Of a DNA stretch of 64,000 bases, positions 20,870 to 33,905 are shown piece by piece. The notes under the pieces were generated by a model, which was not told where the DNA came from, did no database searches, and was given only the letters and a program-made list of their open reading frames with translations. A program made the position numbers and the translations under genes. This DNA comes from Leptobrachium leishanense (taxonomy: Eukaryota; Chordata; Amphibia; Anura; Megophryidae), in contig CM019067.1 in assembly GCA_009667805.1 (NCBI GenBank), positions 69,644,997 through 69,708,996 on the forward strand, given 5' to 3'. The first letter of the stretch is position 1, and every line of letters starts with the position of its first letter.

Positions 20870-22315
20870 ATATGACAGTAATATACATTTAAGTGATGCA
20901 CCTGTAAACATGTAACATAATGATTTTATTTCCTACATATTTATTTTTCTGTTAACCCTTTCAATGCGGTGGACGCGCTCAGCGCGTCCAACCGCATTGG
21001 TACTTGGCTGCGGAGGACGCGCTGAGCGCGTCCTCCCTTTGCAGCCCGCGATCAGCCGGTATTCCGGCTGATCGCTCGGGACCCGGTGCGGGCTGACATC
21101 ATCGATGTCAGCCCAGCCTTCGGGACCCGGCGGGCACGATAGGCGTCATCGCGCATGCGCGATGACGTCTATTTAAGGCACCCCCCGCCATTGCAGGGAA
21201 GGTGCCTGAAGGGGAGGGGGGAGGGGGGGAGGTCCTTCGGACCTCTCCCCCTCCCCATCTGTGCGGGCCAGCGATTAAAGGCAGGCACCGCCTGGAAGGG
21301 CGCAGCCTGCCCTTCCAAGCGGCGGCTGTCTTTAACCCCTAGGGGACTGGATCGCGATATGGCACCAACATGCGCCGTATCGTGGTCCCCTCCCGGAGCT
21401 GGCCGACATCCAAGATGTCGGCCAAGCTTCCAGGATATCCCCCTAATGACTGGCGTCATCGCGCAGAGCGCGATGGCGCCAGTTTTTAAATTAACCCCTT
21501 GCTGCCACCTATAGTGGCGATAGGGGGTTCCAATGAACCCCCTATCTCCCGATCCGTGACAGCTAGGGGTTAATGTTTACTATCATTGGAACGGCCAGAG
21601 CGTGGCCTTTCCAATGACACCAAACATGACCATGTAAGAAGTAAAAAAAACAAAAAAAATATGTTTTTTTTTTTTTTTTAGATTTATTAGTGCAACAATA
21701 TTGTTCCCATTTCAATTATAATGTGAACAATGATGCTGCACTAACGATTTTTTCTATGGGGGGGGGGCGTTTGCTAAAAAACACGAATTTTCCCCAAAAA
21801 AAAGTAACGATTCCTCATTTCTAATTTTTTTAACAAGCGCACCCCATAGAAAATATAACCGCAAATGATCGCATTTTAAAATGTGAAAAAAAACAATTTA
21901 CACATTGTAAATTATTGAAAATTCTAATTTTATTGCATTTTTTGTTATAATATACAGACATGACATAACGTATACATATAATAATGACATATTATGAATC
22001 TTCCGAGTCTGCCAGAAAGAACGATATATAATATGTCTGGGTCATATATTAAAATAAGGCTTCAAAACGCGTTTAAACATGATGAGCGAAACCAGTAAAA
22101 ATGAGCTCAGCACAGAGGTGGGAAAAGGCTCAGCAGCGAAAGGGTTAATCTGTATATTTGGTTTTGTGTTAATATCTTGCATTTTACTATTTTGTATTTC
22201 TGTAACCACTCAATGTTCTTGAACCCAGGACATACTTGAAAACGAGAGAAATCTCAATGTATCCTTCCTGGTAAAATCCTTTATAAATAAAATAAATAAA
22301 TAAATAAGTGATTTT
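20870..22315 (+). mobile_element. LINE 3' tail (L2-like), split by a TTAA element
   Basis: Segments 20870-20951 and 22149-22315 are continuous once the inserted element is removed. They match, in opposite orientation, the 3' UTR at 35160-35400 (gcacctgtaaacatgtaac, then aacccaggacatacttgaaa, then tccttcctggtaaaat) and end in (aaat)n. A third short piece is at 33590-33645. Linkage to coding sequence at 35.4-35.7 kb identifies it as the 3' end of an L2-type LINE. Confidence 0.7.
20952..22148. mobile_element. piggyBac-like non-autonomous element, copy i
   Basis: The element is 20956-22144 between two TTAA target sites (20952-20955, 22145-22148). Its termini are ccctttcaatgcgg and cagcagcgaaaggg, the CCCTTT-type ends of piggyBac-like elements. 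The left third is GC-rich and packed with short palindromes: ggacgcgctcagcgcgtcc, ggacgcgctgagcgcgtcc, gctgacatcatcgatgtcag and gccgacatccaagatgtcgg. The right half is AT-rich. There is no transposase; the frame 21155-21514 is a by-product of the palindromes. Kolobok also uses TTAA, so the superfamily is inferred. Confidence 0.75.
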
Positions 22316-23030
22316 TAATGTTTCACATGATCTATAAAAAATTGGTTAGTTATAATAATTCTGTGAATAAAATAATATTTATTATGTGTTTAATACAATT
22401 TTAATAAATGATGGCTTGCCCTTTTTAAAAATATGTTTGGTTATTTGGTGTAGAGTTTATACGTTATGCATTATTCATGTGGGGACCTTGGTCAGGTAAT
22501 CAGAGGGGTAACCAAATCAAATATTTTGTGTTAGAAATCTATATATTTGTATATTAATTTTGAAAATTATATTTAATTTCTCCAGAGAAGGTTGCAGTTT
22601 GTGCTTAAAGTGATGCTAAGATTTCAGCTGTTATAGGTTTTGTGCATTCAATACATTTCAAGCCGGAGTAAGACAATCCTTTCTTAAAAACTTGGTTAGA
22701 GCCTGAAAATTCACCTTTTTAATGTAAGTCTTTCATCGATTTATGCCTAGGTCTTATATTCTTTACTTTTTTTCAAATACTTTATTTTTGACATTTCAGA
22801 TAGTCAAGGTAGCAATGGTCAAGGTATCTGGTGGAAAGCAGGACCACATGACATACAGCATGCAATAACAGACATCTAATACAGTAATAAGATATAGATG
22901 GTAGAGCAAGAGAGGCAGGCAAGAAAAAAACAAATCATATGTATGATACCAAATGGGAAAGGAAAAGAAAAGATCAATAAAAAGAATAGGGTAAAACAAA
23001 CAAAACACAACTAATGTATTTTCTCAGCTC
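22316..23030. other. AT-rich non-coding stretch, possible truncated retrocopy
   Basis: Nothing is recognisable up to about 22770. From 22770 to 23010 a T-rich start (tttttttcaaatacttt) is followed by A/G-rich sequence, which could be a minus-strand poly-A-tailed retrocopy, but I found no target duplication. Confidence 0.35.
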
Positions 23031-23039
23031 ATCCAACTG

Positions 23040-23745
23040 GGTTTGGGTTGAAATCCCTACAACCAGGTTCCCTAATGCCAAAATCCTGATGGCCAACTTC
23101 CTTACACAGACAACTCCCTGATGGCAAACTTCCCTACACGGCCAACTTCCCTACACAGACAACTCCCTGACGGTCAACTTCCAGACATCCTAAATTCCAG
23201 CAGTTAACACTAACCCTACTCCGTAACCCCCTAAACCTAGCCCTAACCCCCTAAACCTAACCCTAACCCCCATAAACCTAGCCCTAACCCTAACCCCCTA
23301 AACCTAGCCGTAACCCTAACCCCCTAAACCTAGCCCTAACCCCCTAAACCTAGTCCTAACCCTAACCCCCCAAACCTAGCCCTAACCCCCTAAATCTAGT
23401 CCTAACCCAACCCCCTAAATGTATCCCTAACCCCCTAAACCGAGCCCTAACCCCCTAAACTGAGCCCTAACCCCCTAAACCTAGCCCTAACCCTAACCCC
23501 CTAAACCTAGCCCTAACTCTAGCACCCTAAGCCTAGCCCTAACCCCCTAAACCTAGCCCTAACCCTAACCCCCCTAAACCTAGCCCTAACCTCCTTAAAC
23601 CTAGAGTTAGGGTGTTAGTATTAGGGTTAGCTGCTGGGATTTTGAATGTCTGGAAGTTGGCCGTGTAGGGAAGTTGGGATGTCTGGCACTTGTTCTGTCT
23701 GGAAGTTGGCCGTCGGGATGTTGGCATTAGGGAACCTGGCTGTAG
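23040..23745. mobile_element. Foldback element enclosing a telomere-like array
   Basis: Flank 23040-23204 (aaccaggttccctaatgcc, then ggccaacttcc repeats, then the cagcagttaacactaaccc end) is the inverted counterpart of 23606-23745 (ggttagctgctgggatttt, ggaagttggccgtgtaggg, ggcattagggaacctggct). The arms are about 140-165 bp and imperfect. The frame 23539-23766 on the minus strand is not coding. Confidence 0.75.
23205..23605. repeat. Telomere-like C-rich minisatellite
   Basis: About 400 bp of degenerate repeats are built from ccctaa and ccccctaaacctag words (for example ccctaaccctaacccccta). The strand shown is CCCTAA-rich, i.e. the complement of vertebrate TTAGGG with extra C and an AACCTAG variant. 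It is not a pure telomeric run. Confidence 0.85.
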
Positions 23746-23797
23746 AGATTTTGTCCGGCACCCCACCTAACTATATGGAACACTAGCTACAGGGCGA

Positions 23798-24675
23798 TAC
23801 ATATAGACCCAAACCCGAAGTTTTTATTATACTTCTTAAATGACTGGATGGAATTGAGAGTTCCAATTCTTGAGAGTTTCAAGAAACTTACCTCCTCTAA
23901 TGTTGAGCACATGCCAGTACAGCAAGTGCTGGAAGTGGTTTCCATTTCCTGTTAGGGCACTTGCCAACGTGGTACTGCATATTGTTGCTAATGCATTTCA
24001 ATACTGCATCTTCAACGTCTGAATATCATACCTAAATGTTAACTGCTAAGGCATCAATCATGCGCAACTTGTTACAGTACAGTTACAGTGTTTCTTCAGA
24101 TAGTCCCAAATAAAGAAGTCCACGCTGATAAGACCGGGATGGCCACGGTTTTAGGAAACGACACAATCTCCAAAAATCTCTGGATAGTCACCATTGAGCA
24201 GAAAGAAATAATCAACGTACACTAGAAGAGACCTCTTAGACGTAGTGACGATCACCCCACCCCTGTACCAGGGTGAGCACTTCTGGTAAGTTTAGGACTA
24301 AACCTGGGAGAATTTTACAAACAAGACAAAACACGAAGATGAGGGAACCAGACACCTGCTTCCCTAACTACACCAGAGAGTGCTAGGTTGTTAATATATC
24401 ATTGTCACCATAGTCACCATTGACTCAAGTGATGTGTGGAATGTTGTGCCATCTTGTTGGAAATTATCTTGTGCTCTTCCGAAAAGTAAGACTGTACTAC
24501 TATTCTTATGGCTGTTCTGTTGTCGTGGCTGTGCTGCCAACTAGCCACTCCTTCCAGTAAGTGCTTTGTGAGATGTGCTCAATTTAAGAGGAGTTACGTT
24601 TCCTGAAACACTCATTAATTTAATTTCATTCGTTTACGAACTATAGTGAAAACTTTGGGTTTGGATCTATATGAA
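23798..24675. mobile_element. Long-TIR DNA transposon relic
   Basis: The left arm (catatagacccaaacccgaag near 23801, gtttcaagaaacttacctcc, then gttgagcacat near 23903) is inverted at the right (atgtgctcaatttaagagg near 24574, cctgaaacactc, ctttgggtttggatctatat near 24652). The arms are over 100 bp with many mismatches, so it is old. The interior has no transposase frame that I recognise. Confidence 0.6.
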
Positions 24676-24689
24676 TCAACTCATATAAT

Positions 24690-25650
24690 TTGGTAGATTT
24701 GTATAGTTGCATGAATTAAAGAACTACACGAGATGTGAACCATTTAGAAAATAATTAAATAATACAATTTCTGCGATAAAACCTTGCAATTCTTAAAAGT
24801 ATCTGAAAAAGTGCTCACACGGACACTTTCATTTCTATATATGAATTTGTGCTTCCTCAGCAAGTTTCTTTCATGTTTTATAATTCAGTGAAAGTCTTCA
24901 AAATATTGTAAATTATACCAGGCCCTGAGAGGTTTGAATGTTAATAATAACACAGCTAATTTGTCATTTGCCCCAAGCATTGCAATTCTCATATCAGAAA
25001 TGTACAGTATGCTACTTACAGATCTGATAAGAGCATGGAAGAAGATTTCTGCCGTATTGTGTTAGTAAGTAGAGGCAAAGCTAGTATATACTGTACTGGT
25101 GTTGTGATTCTCAAACACCGGGCAATTGCCTGTGCTATAGCATGCTGCGAATGGTCCTCAGGTGTTCCACCGGAATTTGCTGTGCAATGGCAGAAGGAAA
25201 TGTGGGAGTATCATGGCAGTGACAAATTGTGGATGTAGTGAAGCAGTGGCAAACGTGGAGATGATCTCACTTAGAACTTTAAATAGAAGCTTTACATCGT
25301 AATACTTGTTTATTAAAATGAGTAAATATACCCTTAAAAAACTGCCAGTATGCCCTGACAATTTCTTTCCGTATCAGTGTGCCGCGAGATGAAAAGGTTT
25401 AAAAATCACTGTATGTATGTAGGTTCAGTAATCATACTGTTGAAGAGAATGGAATGGTTTGTGTATGCATTATGTACTAGATGCATAATTTAATACATAA
25501 ATAAATGCTAAGCTATATTGTCTAAAAGCTTTCTGATAGCTGCATGTAAGGTACATTGGGTGCCAAAACTGAAGGCAATGTTCCTAAAAGTGTTAAGGAA
25601 GAAACCTTAGATGATACAGTACGACAGTAACCATATTGTTCATTCCACTA
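24690..25650. other. AT-rich non-coding stretch
   Basis: I see no gene or repeat boundary here. Small frames such as 25035-25238 have no motif. Confidence 0.4.
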
Positions 25651-25653
25651 ATA

Positions 25654-25930
25654 TTATTTATTATTATTCTTTATTTATATAGCGCCAGCATATGCCGCAG
25701 TGCTTAACAGTGGGCACAGCAAAGACAGGGTTACAGTACACTGAGAGTGTACAACATATGATAAACCAGTACGGGAGGAAACGAGGGCCCTATTCCCGTG
25801 GGAACTCACAATCTAGAAGGTTTGGGGTGGAAACTGGAGGAGAGGACTGCAAGGTGAGAGTGATGGACTGCAAAGTGAGAGTGAAGGACTGCAGGGCGAG
25901 AGTGATGGACTGCAAGGTGAGAGTGATGAA
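25654..25930 (-). mobile_element. SINE/LINE 3' tail, minus strand
   Basis: It begins with attattattatt-type repeats, then tatatagcgccagcatatg, and contains gagggccctattcccgtggg and actcacaatctagaagg. This is a widespread vertebrate repeat tail (GCGCTATATAAATAA on the sense strand). It is followed by a short tandem array with a 15-bp core, ggactgcaaggtgag (25846-25930). The family name is uncertain. Confidence 0.6.
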
Positions 25931-26199
25931 TTAAGATAAGCTGTTCGGTTCAATCAGTTCGGAGTTCGATTCGAACATTGGCAGTTCGAAAGTTCGCGAA
26001 CTTCGAACTTTTTGGGATGTTCGACAAAAGTAAAAAAAAAAATCTTTTGGGAAAAAAGTATAGAAAATGCTTAAAAAAATACTACAAAATCTAAAAATAA
26101 AGAGACTGCAGAATATTATAAGCAATGGTTTATTAGATATCGAATTAAAAACAGAATATTTTTAACATTGAAGCCTATGGGATAAAGCATTCTTGTTAC

Positions 26200-26485
26200 T
26201 AAAACATCAGGCAGACACGGCCCTCTAATCAGGCACTGTAGAGGGCAGCCTGTAGGGGCCTCCCAAGGATACCCTTGAGGAGCATTGAGGAGCAAGGAGC
26301 ATGCGGCCGCCGGATGACAGAGCTGCGACTGTGCGGGCTAGCCGCCCGGGTGCATGTGGCAGAGACAGGCAGCGCAGGGAGGGAGCCACTGCACCTGCGG
26401 CCATGGCAGACCCCCCAGCCCCCACCAGGATCCAGGGAACCCCCACTGACCACCAGGCTAAGGTAAGGCAACACATTTCTAAAAA
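26200..26485 (+). other. GC-rich exon-like module, copy A
   Basis: This CpG-rich segment stands out from the AT-rich hAT around it and recurs at 56985-57225 in the same relative position. It holds an ATG at 26403 opening MADPPAPTRIQGTPTDHQAK, followed by aag|gtaagg, a good splice-donor context at 26459-26466. It could be a first exon and CpG-island promoter, either of the hAT itself or captured from a host gene. I do not recognise the peptide. In copy B the ATG is ACG and the frame is shifted, so it is not conserved as coding there. Confidence 0.4.
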
Positions 26486-26550
26486 GAATAAAATCCCAGG
26501 ACATTTTTAAATGTCCCCGGGAACATAAAATAAAACTTTTTTTTCTTTCT

Positions 26551-26607
26551 CTACCTGGCTGAATGTATTTAATTATATATATTAGATACATTCAGCCAGG
26601 TAGAGGG
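26551..26607. repeat. Short perfect hairpin
   Basis: The arms ctacctggctgaatgta and tacattcagccaggtag flank an AT-rich loop. Its origin is unknown. Confidence 0.85.
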
Positions 26608-26853
26608 GGGTGGCATGTGGGCTGCGCGGGGTCTCTGGCAGTGGTTTGTTTTTTTTGTGTGTATATTTTTAGCAAATTTATAGGGGAAGGTAACGGCAGG
26701 TATGATATATATAGATAAGATATATATCTATATTCTTATAAAGATATATATATCCAGACTTGTATTACACACACATTTTGGCAACTAATTGCCCCCCCCC
26801 ATTTGGCTGATCCCTCCAGAAGAAATGTTGAACCCAATAGAGCAGAGAATATA

Positions 26854-28480
<1,627 letters not shown>

Positions 28481-29644
28481 TATTATTCTCTGCTCTGTCG
28501 GGTTCAACATTTCTTCTGGAGGGATCAGCCAAATGGGGGGGGCATTTAGTTGAGATTGTCCACATGCCACCCCCCCATGTGCGTATGTGTATATATGATC
28601 TGAGGTCTGTAGGTGGGTGTATATATATCTGCGTGTTGATCTAAAATTTTCTTTTTGGCTCGTTTCGTTTGTAATTCGACAATTTTCATTTCGGATTGTT
28701 TCGGCTGACTTCCGTTTCAGTTCGTTTCGTTTCGGCTCGTTTTTCGTATCGACTTTTTTTCGTGATTTTGGACATTTTCGTGTATTCGTGTGGGAAATGT
28801 TTTGCCCCATAGACTTCAATGTTAAAAATATTCCCGTTTTAATTAAATATCTAATAAACCGTTTATTATTATATTCTGTAGTAAAGAGTCTCTTTATTTC
28901 TAGATTTTTTAAACCTCACAGTAATGTGCGCCATGTATTATGAGCATTCAGTTTTATATGGGAGTACTGCTTTATGAGTAAGAGTAGTTAAAAAAATAAA
29001 AATAAATGTAAAACTCGGGGGGGGGGTGACACCATGCGTTACCGCACCGGTTGACACCAACAATAGTGACGCCACTGACGGTGTGAAGGCACTTGCTGCC
29101 ACCAAAGACACAATATTTGGGTGCATTGACGCCTGTACCAGATTCATATCATTTTAATATTGGACCGCAGTGTCCAACCCTGCACTCTTCCACAATACCA
29201 CAGAGGGGTTACGATGTGACGGCACTGTTGCCAACACTAAAGGCCCAATTTTAAAGCACCTATTGTTACTTTCATCCAAAGCCTGCATAAGTTTCACCAT
29301 AATTTAGCCAAAAAAATCACTAAACGTGTTCTGCGTGTCCTAAAATGTCTCCTCTTTTAATACAGACTGCCGCCCAAGCAGTTGTTTATGAATAGATTAA
29401 AGGAAAACCGTTTACCGTCATTTGAAACGTAATTTTTTTGTTTTTAAATGCTTCTATACATCCTACAAATCCGCCACTTCACAGGCAGGATATGGGGACC
29501 TCCTAGGCACGATATTTGAAGGAATTTTTCGTTTTTATTTTTAACCCTTATTTCATGGAAAACTCACTGTTCCTTTAAAAACGTTTTTTTTTTACTTTTT
29601 GTCCTTGTTTCCTGTCCCCCAGGGCACTACCCGGACCCGGACAT

Positions 29645-29790
29645 TGTTTTCAAATGTTTCCCCACATTTGGCGACCTGCCTGCTCTCTGAATAGCCGAAT
29701 GGCCAGGAAAGGTAACCGTACGCTGAATTTCAGCATTCGGTTACCTTTCTCCAGCAATTCGGATCTCTTTGAATAACCCTGTATAAATTA
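29645..29790. mobile_element. gggttattc-family fragment, hairpin
   Basis: Aggaaaggtaaccgtacgct and ttcggttacctttctccagc form a hairpin, and the segment ends ctctttgaataaccctg at 29790. The same end is seen at 46072-46090, so this is a truncated copy of that TIR family. Confidence 0.6.
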
Positions 29791-29794
29791 CCAC

Positions 29795-30345
29795 CACATC
29801 ATGATTCTCTTTAAATAATGATAATTTCTGCTTTTTTAATGAAAAATAAGGAGCCTTTGAGATCCCAAGACGGTGAATTGTTTTTTTCCTGTTAAAAACA
29901 TGCAAGCGTTGTAGTTACATTATGAGCACAGTTGAGTAAATTGCACCTGCCAGTAAATCGTGTGGACAATTTAGTTAATCGTGCCTGCGAGCTAACCAAT
30001 CTGTTCCCACATGTTTTTTTAACTCATTCTCTCCTAAAAATCGAGATAACTTGCATCTTGAAAGCCACATCAGGTGCCCAATATCGAGTTATCTCGATCT
30101 GCAGCTGAGCAGCACAAAGCAAATGAAATTTGTTTGCTGCAAACAAATTTTGTTTGCAATTGTTCTCCAGAACATGTTCCTAAGATTTTAGCACCATGGG
30201 CATGATGCTCGATGTGCCAATACTTTTGAACATCACCTGGGAATGACTCTAATGTACGTTTCCCCAAGTGATAATGCATGGTATCCTTAACTGTAGTAAC
30301 TCAGTTTGGCCAGCACATGGTGACATCTACCCGGCAAATAGGTTA
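29795..30345. other. Non-coding stretch
   Basis: It holds only a small inverted repeat (aaaatcgagataact near 30036 and agttatctcgatc near 30086). No gene is recognised. Confidence 0.4.
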
Positions 30346-31422
30346 TTAACCCTTTCGCTGCTGAGGCATTTCCCGCCTCTGTGCTGAGGTCATTTTTACC
30401 GATTTTGCTCATCATGTTTAAACGTGTTTTGAAGGCTTATTTTAGTACATGACCCAGACATATTATATATCGTTCTTTCCGTCAGACTCGGCAGATTCAT
30501 AATATGTCATTATTATATGTATACGTCATGATCTGTCTGTATATTATAACAAAAAATGCAATAAAATATGAATTTTCAATAATTTACAACGTGTAAAGTG
30601 TTTTTTTTCACATTTTAACATGCGAGCAATTGCGGTTATATTTTGTATGGGGTGCGCTTGTTAAAAAAATTAGAGATGGGGTCTCGATACATTTTTTTTG
30701 GGGAAAATTACGCGATTTTTAACAAACGCACCGCATACAAAAATCGTTAGTGCAGCATTATTGTTCACATTATAATTGAAAATGGGAACAATATTGCTGC
30801 ATTAACGAACCAAAAAAAAGAAAAACGTATTTTTTTTTTATAATTTTATTTTAAATTCTTTCTTTTTTCTAAAAAACTTTTTTCATACTCATGTTTGGTA
30901 TCGTTGGAACGGCCATGCTCTGGCCGATCCAACAATATCAAACATTAACCCCTAACTGCCAAGGATCGGGAGATAGGGGGTTCCAATGAACCCCCTATAT
31001 CCACCATTGGTGGCAGTTAGGGGTTAACTCCAGGACTGGCGTCATCGTGCTATGCATGATGACGCCAGTCCTCAGGGGGCATTCCCGGAAGCTTGGTCGA
31101 CATCCAAGATGTCGGCCAGCTCCGGGAAAGGATCACAAACCGGCGCTTTTCGGCGCCGATTCATGATCCAGCCCCCATGGGGTTAATTCCAGGTACCGTT
31201 AGGAAGGGCAGGCTGTGCCCTTCTAAACGGTGCCTGTATTAACCCCCGCAACGTCAGCGATCGGGAGGGAGAGAGGTCTGGAGGACCTCCCCCCCTCCCT
31301 TTCAGGCGCCTCCTCCGCACATGCGGGGGGGGGCTCACCTGAATTAGGTGTCATCGCACCACCGCGATGACACCTAATTAGGCCGGCGGTGGTTCCGGGT
31401 GCTGGGCTGACATCGAGGATGT

Positions 31423-33762
31423 CAGCCCACCATTGGTGTATTTAGGTTTTGTGCTGCCCTAGGCCTGACTAAACTCGTGCACCCCCTAATTTAAATTTGA
31501 GGCACCCCTTCCTGTCAAGGACACACCTCTTCCTGGTTAATCTCCACCCTTCCTCTTTAAGCTCCACCTTTTCCTCTTAGAGCTCCGCCTTTTCCTCTCT
31601 TTATATTAAAAGTGGATACCAAGTGCCTACTTGTATATTTTGTATACCATTTCAAATGTATCTATTGAGATAAATAAAATTATGAAATGTTTAAATTCAA
31701 GCATTTTTACAAAGAACAGCCACGCATGTCAAGTATACTGGATCACAGCCGCTCTAATTGGTTGAACAATAAAATCCACAGAAACGTGCACTGCATATGA
31801 GCGTATCACAGAACTGCACAGCAATAAAACTCACAGTAATGTGCAGTGTGTATGAGCGTATCCCAGAGCTCCAGGGCAATAAAACTCACAGTACTATGCA
31901 GTGTGTATCACAGAATCCACAGCAATAAAAGTTCCAGCAATGCAATGTTTGGTGTGTGTCAGCGTATCAGAATCCACAGCAATAAAAATTCCAGCAATGC
32001 AATGTGCAGTGTGTATGAGTGTATCAGAATCCACAGCAATAAAACTCCCAGCAATGCAATGTGCGGTGTGTGTCAGTGTATCAGAATCCACAGCAATAAA
32101 ACTCCCAGCAAACCGAGTGTATATGAGCACACAGCAATTATTTATTCTACATTTACCGGCCTCCGTCCGCGGTACGGCTGTGTGCAGAGTCAGCAGGGAC
32201 TGTGTACAGACTCAGCAGGAGGTCCCTCCAGGCCACGTTAGGATCGCGGCTGTGCCTGTGCGTGGAGCCATCTTGTCAGCAGTGGGGTGCCACTGCCAGA
32301 GGGTGCACCGTGGCTTTGATTCCCTTCTCGGTGGGTGTTCAGTCCAGAATAGAGTGACAGTCCAAAAGTGTGTTGTGAGTGACAGTTGAAAGGGCAGGCA
32401 GCTGCGTGCGTGCGTGTCACGTGGTTCAGCCAGTCAGGTGGTACTGAGACTCAGTACCGCCTGACTGGCCGGACCGAGTGTGACCTGCACGCACGCAGCC
32501 TCACCAGGAGCCAGGCAGCTCAATGACAAATTTCTATCACTGCAGTGCTGGTTAAGGAAAGGTCCACTTTAAACAGCAGTAAGAAGACAGGGCTTCATAT
32601 TCTGCTGATACCCCCCCTTTACCTGCCGTTTACGGTCATCTTCTCTCTCTGCACACAAATCACATCCCCCTCCCCTCTCCTAGAGCTGCTGCGGGGCAGG
32701 GGAGGAGCTATGGAGGGAGGAGAGGGGGATTTTTATTCTATTCGATTTTATTCCGTATGCAAACGCCCTGCTCCGCTGCTCGTTGTTTGAGAACACAGCT
32801 CAAAGCTGACACACAGTGACAGTGACACCTCCTAGTACCCCCTAATGACACCCCAATAATCACTGGTACCTGGGGCGGCCCGCCCTCCGCCACTCCTAAG
32901 TACACCACTGCTCTGGTGATATGCTCACACACAAGTTTGGCAAACTGCCAGCAAGTACGGTGCTGTTTGAAGGCATTGCAAATCCCCATAATCTATTCAG
33001 AGAACACCAATCTGCAGAGAAATGGCAGTGAAATGCCCTGATGTTCGGTGGTTTCAATTAGCAGGTTTATTCAGGCGAACCCCATAGGTTTCAATGTTAA
33101 AAATATTCCCGTTTTTATGCAATATCTAATAAACCATTTATTATTTTAATCTGCAGTAAAAAGTCTTTATTTATCTATCAATTTTTATTTTTTTTAGTAC
33201 CTTTTAGTAATTTTTCAAAATTTTTTGGGCAAAATTCCCCCCCGCTTTTTTTTTAATAGCAGTTTTTATTTTTTCTGTAACAGAACTTTTTATTATCAAT
33301 CATAGGATCTTATATGTAAATTCCAGACATTTTCGTTCCGTAGTTCTTTTGAAAACAACAGGCCGTGGGTTTGCGGTGGCAGCATACAGCGGCCGACTCC
33401 ATGCACTTTGGGGACCCTGCGGTGAATGGTAAATTCACTTCAGGGTGGGGAAATTTTATTCCCCGAAATGCAGGGAACTACAGAACACCAAAATGTTGGC
33501 CTCATTTCGGTGCTCTGTGAGTAACCCATTTAGTGGTGAGGTTTTTTGTTGCCCCCTGGAAAGTGAAAGCCTAGGCCTTGCCTACCCAGGACATACTTGA
33601 AAATTAGTGACATCTCAATGTATCCTTCCTGGTAAAATAATTAGCAAAAGTAAAAAAAAAATTTTAGGGGTGGGGCCACCCGGCGGGCCGACGCCCCCTG
33701 GAAAGTGCCGCCCTAGGCCTAGGCCTTGTTGGCCTAGGCCAAAATACACCAGTGCAGCCCGC
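31423..33762. mobile_element. hAT-type element inside piggyBac-like copy ii
   Basis: The ends are cattggtgtattt (31431) and aaaatacaccagtg (to 33754). The 8-bp target duplication is cagcccac 31423-31430 and cagcccgc 33755-33762, one mismatch; removing the insert restores the host sequence seen uninterrupted at 35017-35034. The body contains a 57-bp minisatellite, GC-rich sequence around 32150-32520, an internal ccactcctaagtacaccactg near 32890-32911 that may be an older end, a copy of the ttattcaggcga repeat (33066-33530) and an L2-like 3' tail fragment (33588-33645). No transposase is recognised. Confidence 0.7.
31784..32122. repeat. 57-bp minisatellite
   Basis: About five to six units are present. 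The phrase agaatccacagcaataaa recurs at 31912, 31969, 32026 and 32083, exactly 57 bp apart, with earlier diverged units. Since 57 is a multiple of three, open frames run through it on both strands (31846-32389 plus, 31894-32130 minus); these are repeat artefacts. Confidence 0.9.
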
Positions 33763-33905
33763 ACCGGGGGGGCCAGCGATCGGCCCGAAACCGGCCGAAC
33801 GCTGGCCCCAAAGGGAGGACGCGCTCAGCGCGTCCACCGCAAGGAACGTTACCTGCGGGTGGACGCGCTGAGCGCTGAGCGCGTCCATAGCAGCGAAGGG
33901 GTTAA

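Larger units (their letters stand above)
30346..33905. mobile_element. piggyBac-like copy ii, split by a hAT
   Basis: TTAA flanks are at 30346-30349 and 33902-33905, and the ends are ccctttcgctgctgagg and cagcgaaggg. It is in the opposite orientation to copy i: the AT-rich half comes first, then the palindrome-rich GC half (ggcgccagtcctcaggggg, gacatccaagatgtcgg, and gacgcgctcagcgcgtcc near the end). A 2.3-kb hAT occupies 31431-33754. Interior and palindromes match copies i and iv. Confidence 0.75.

Noticed and set aside
21155..21514. Proline/arginine-rich frame in the TTAA element
   Set aside because: It tracks the GC-rich palindromes, is not maintained in the other copies, and has no transposase motif.
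23205..23605. True chromosome end
   Set aside because: The repeats are degenerate, internal, and flanked by inverted arms and ordinary repeats on both sides.
31846..32389. Repetitive frames resembling a Cys-rich peptide
   Set aside because: Produced by a 57-bp minisatellite in an hAT element, open on both strands.
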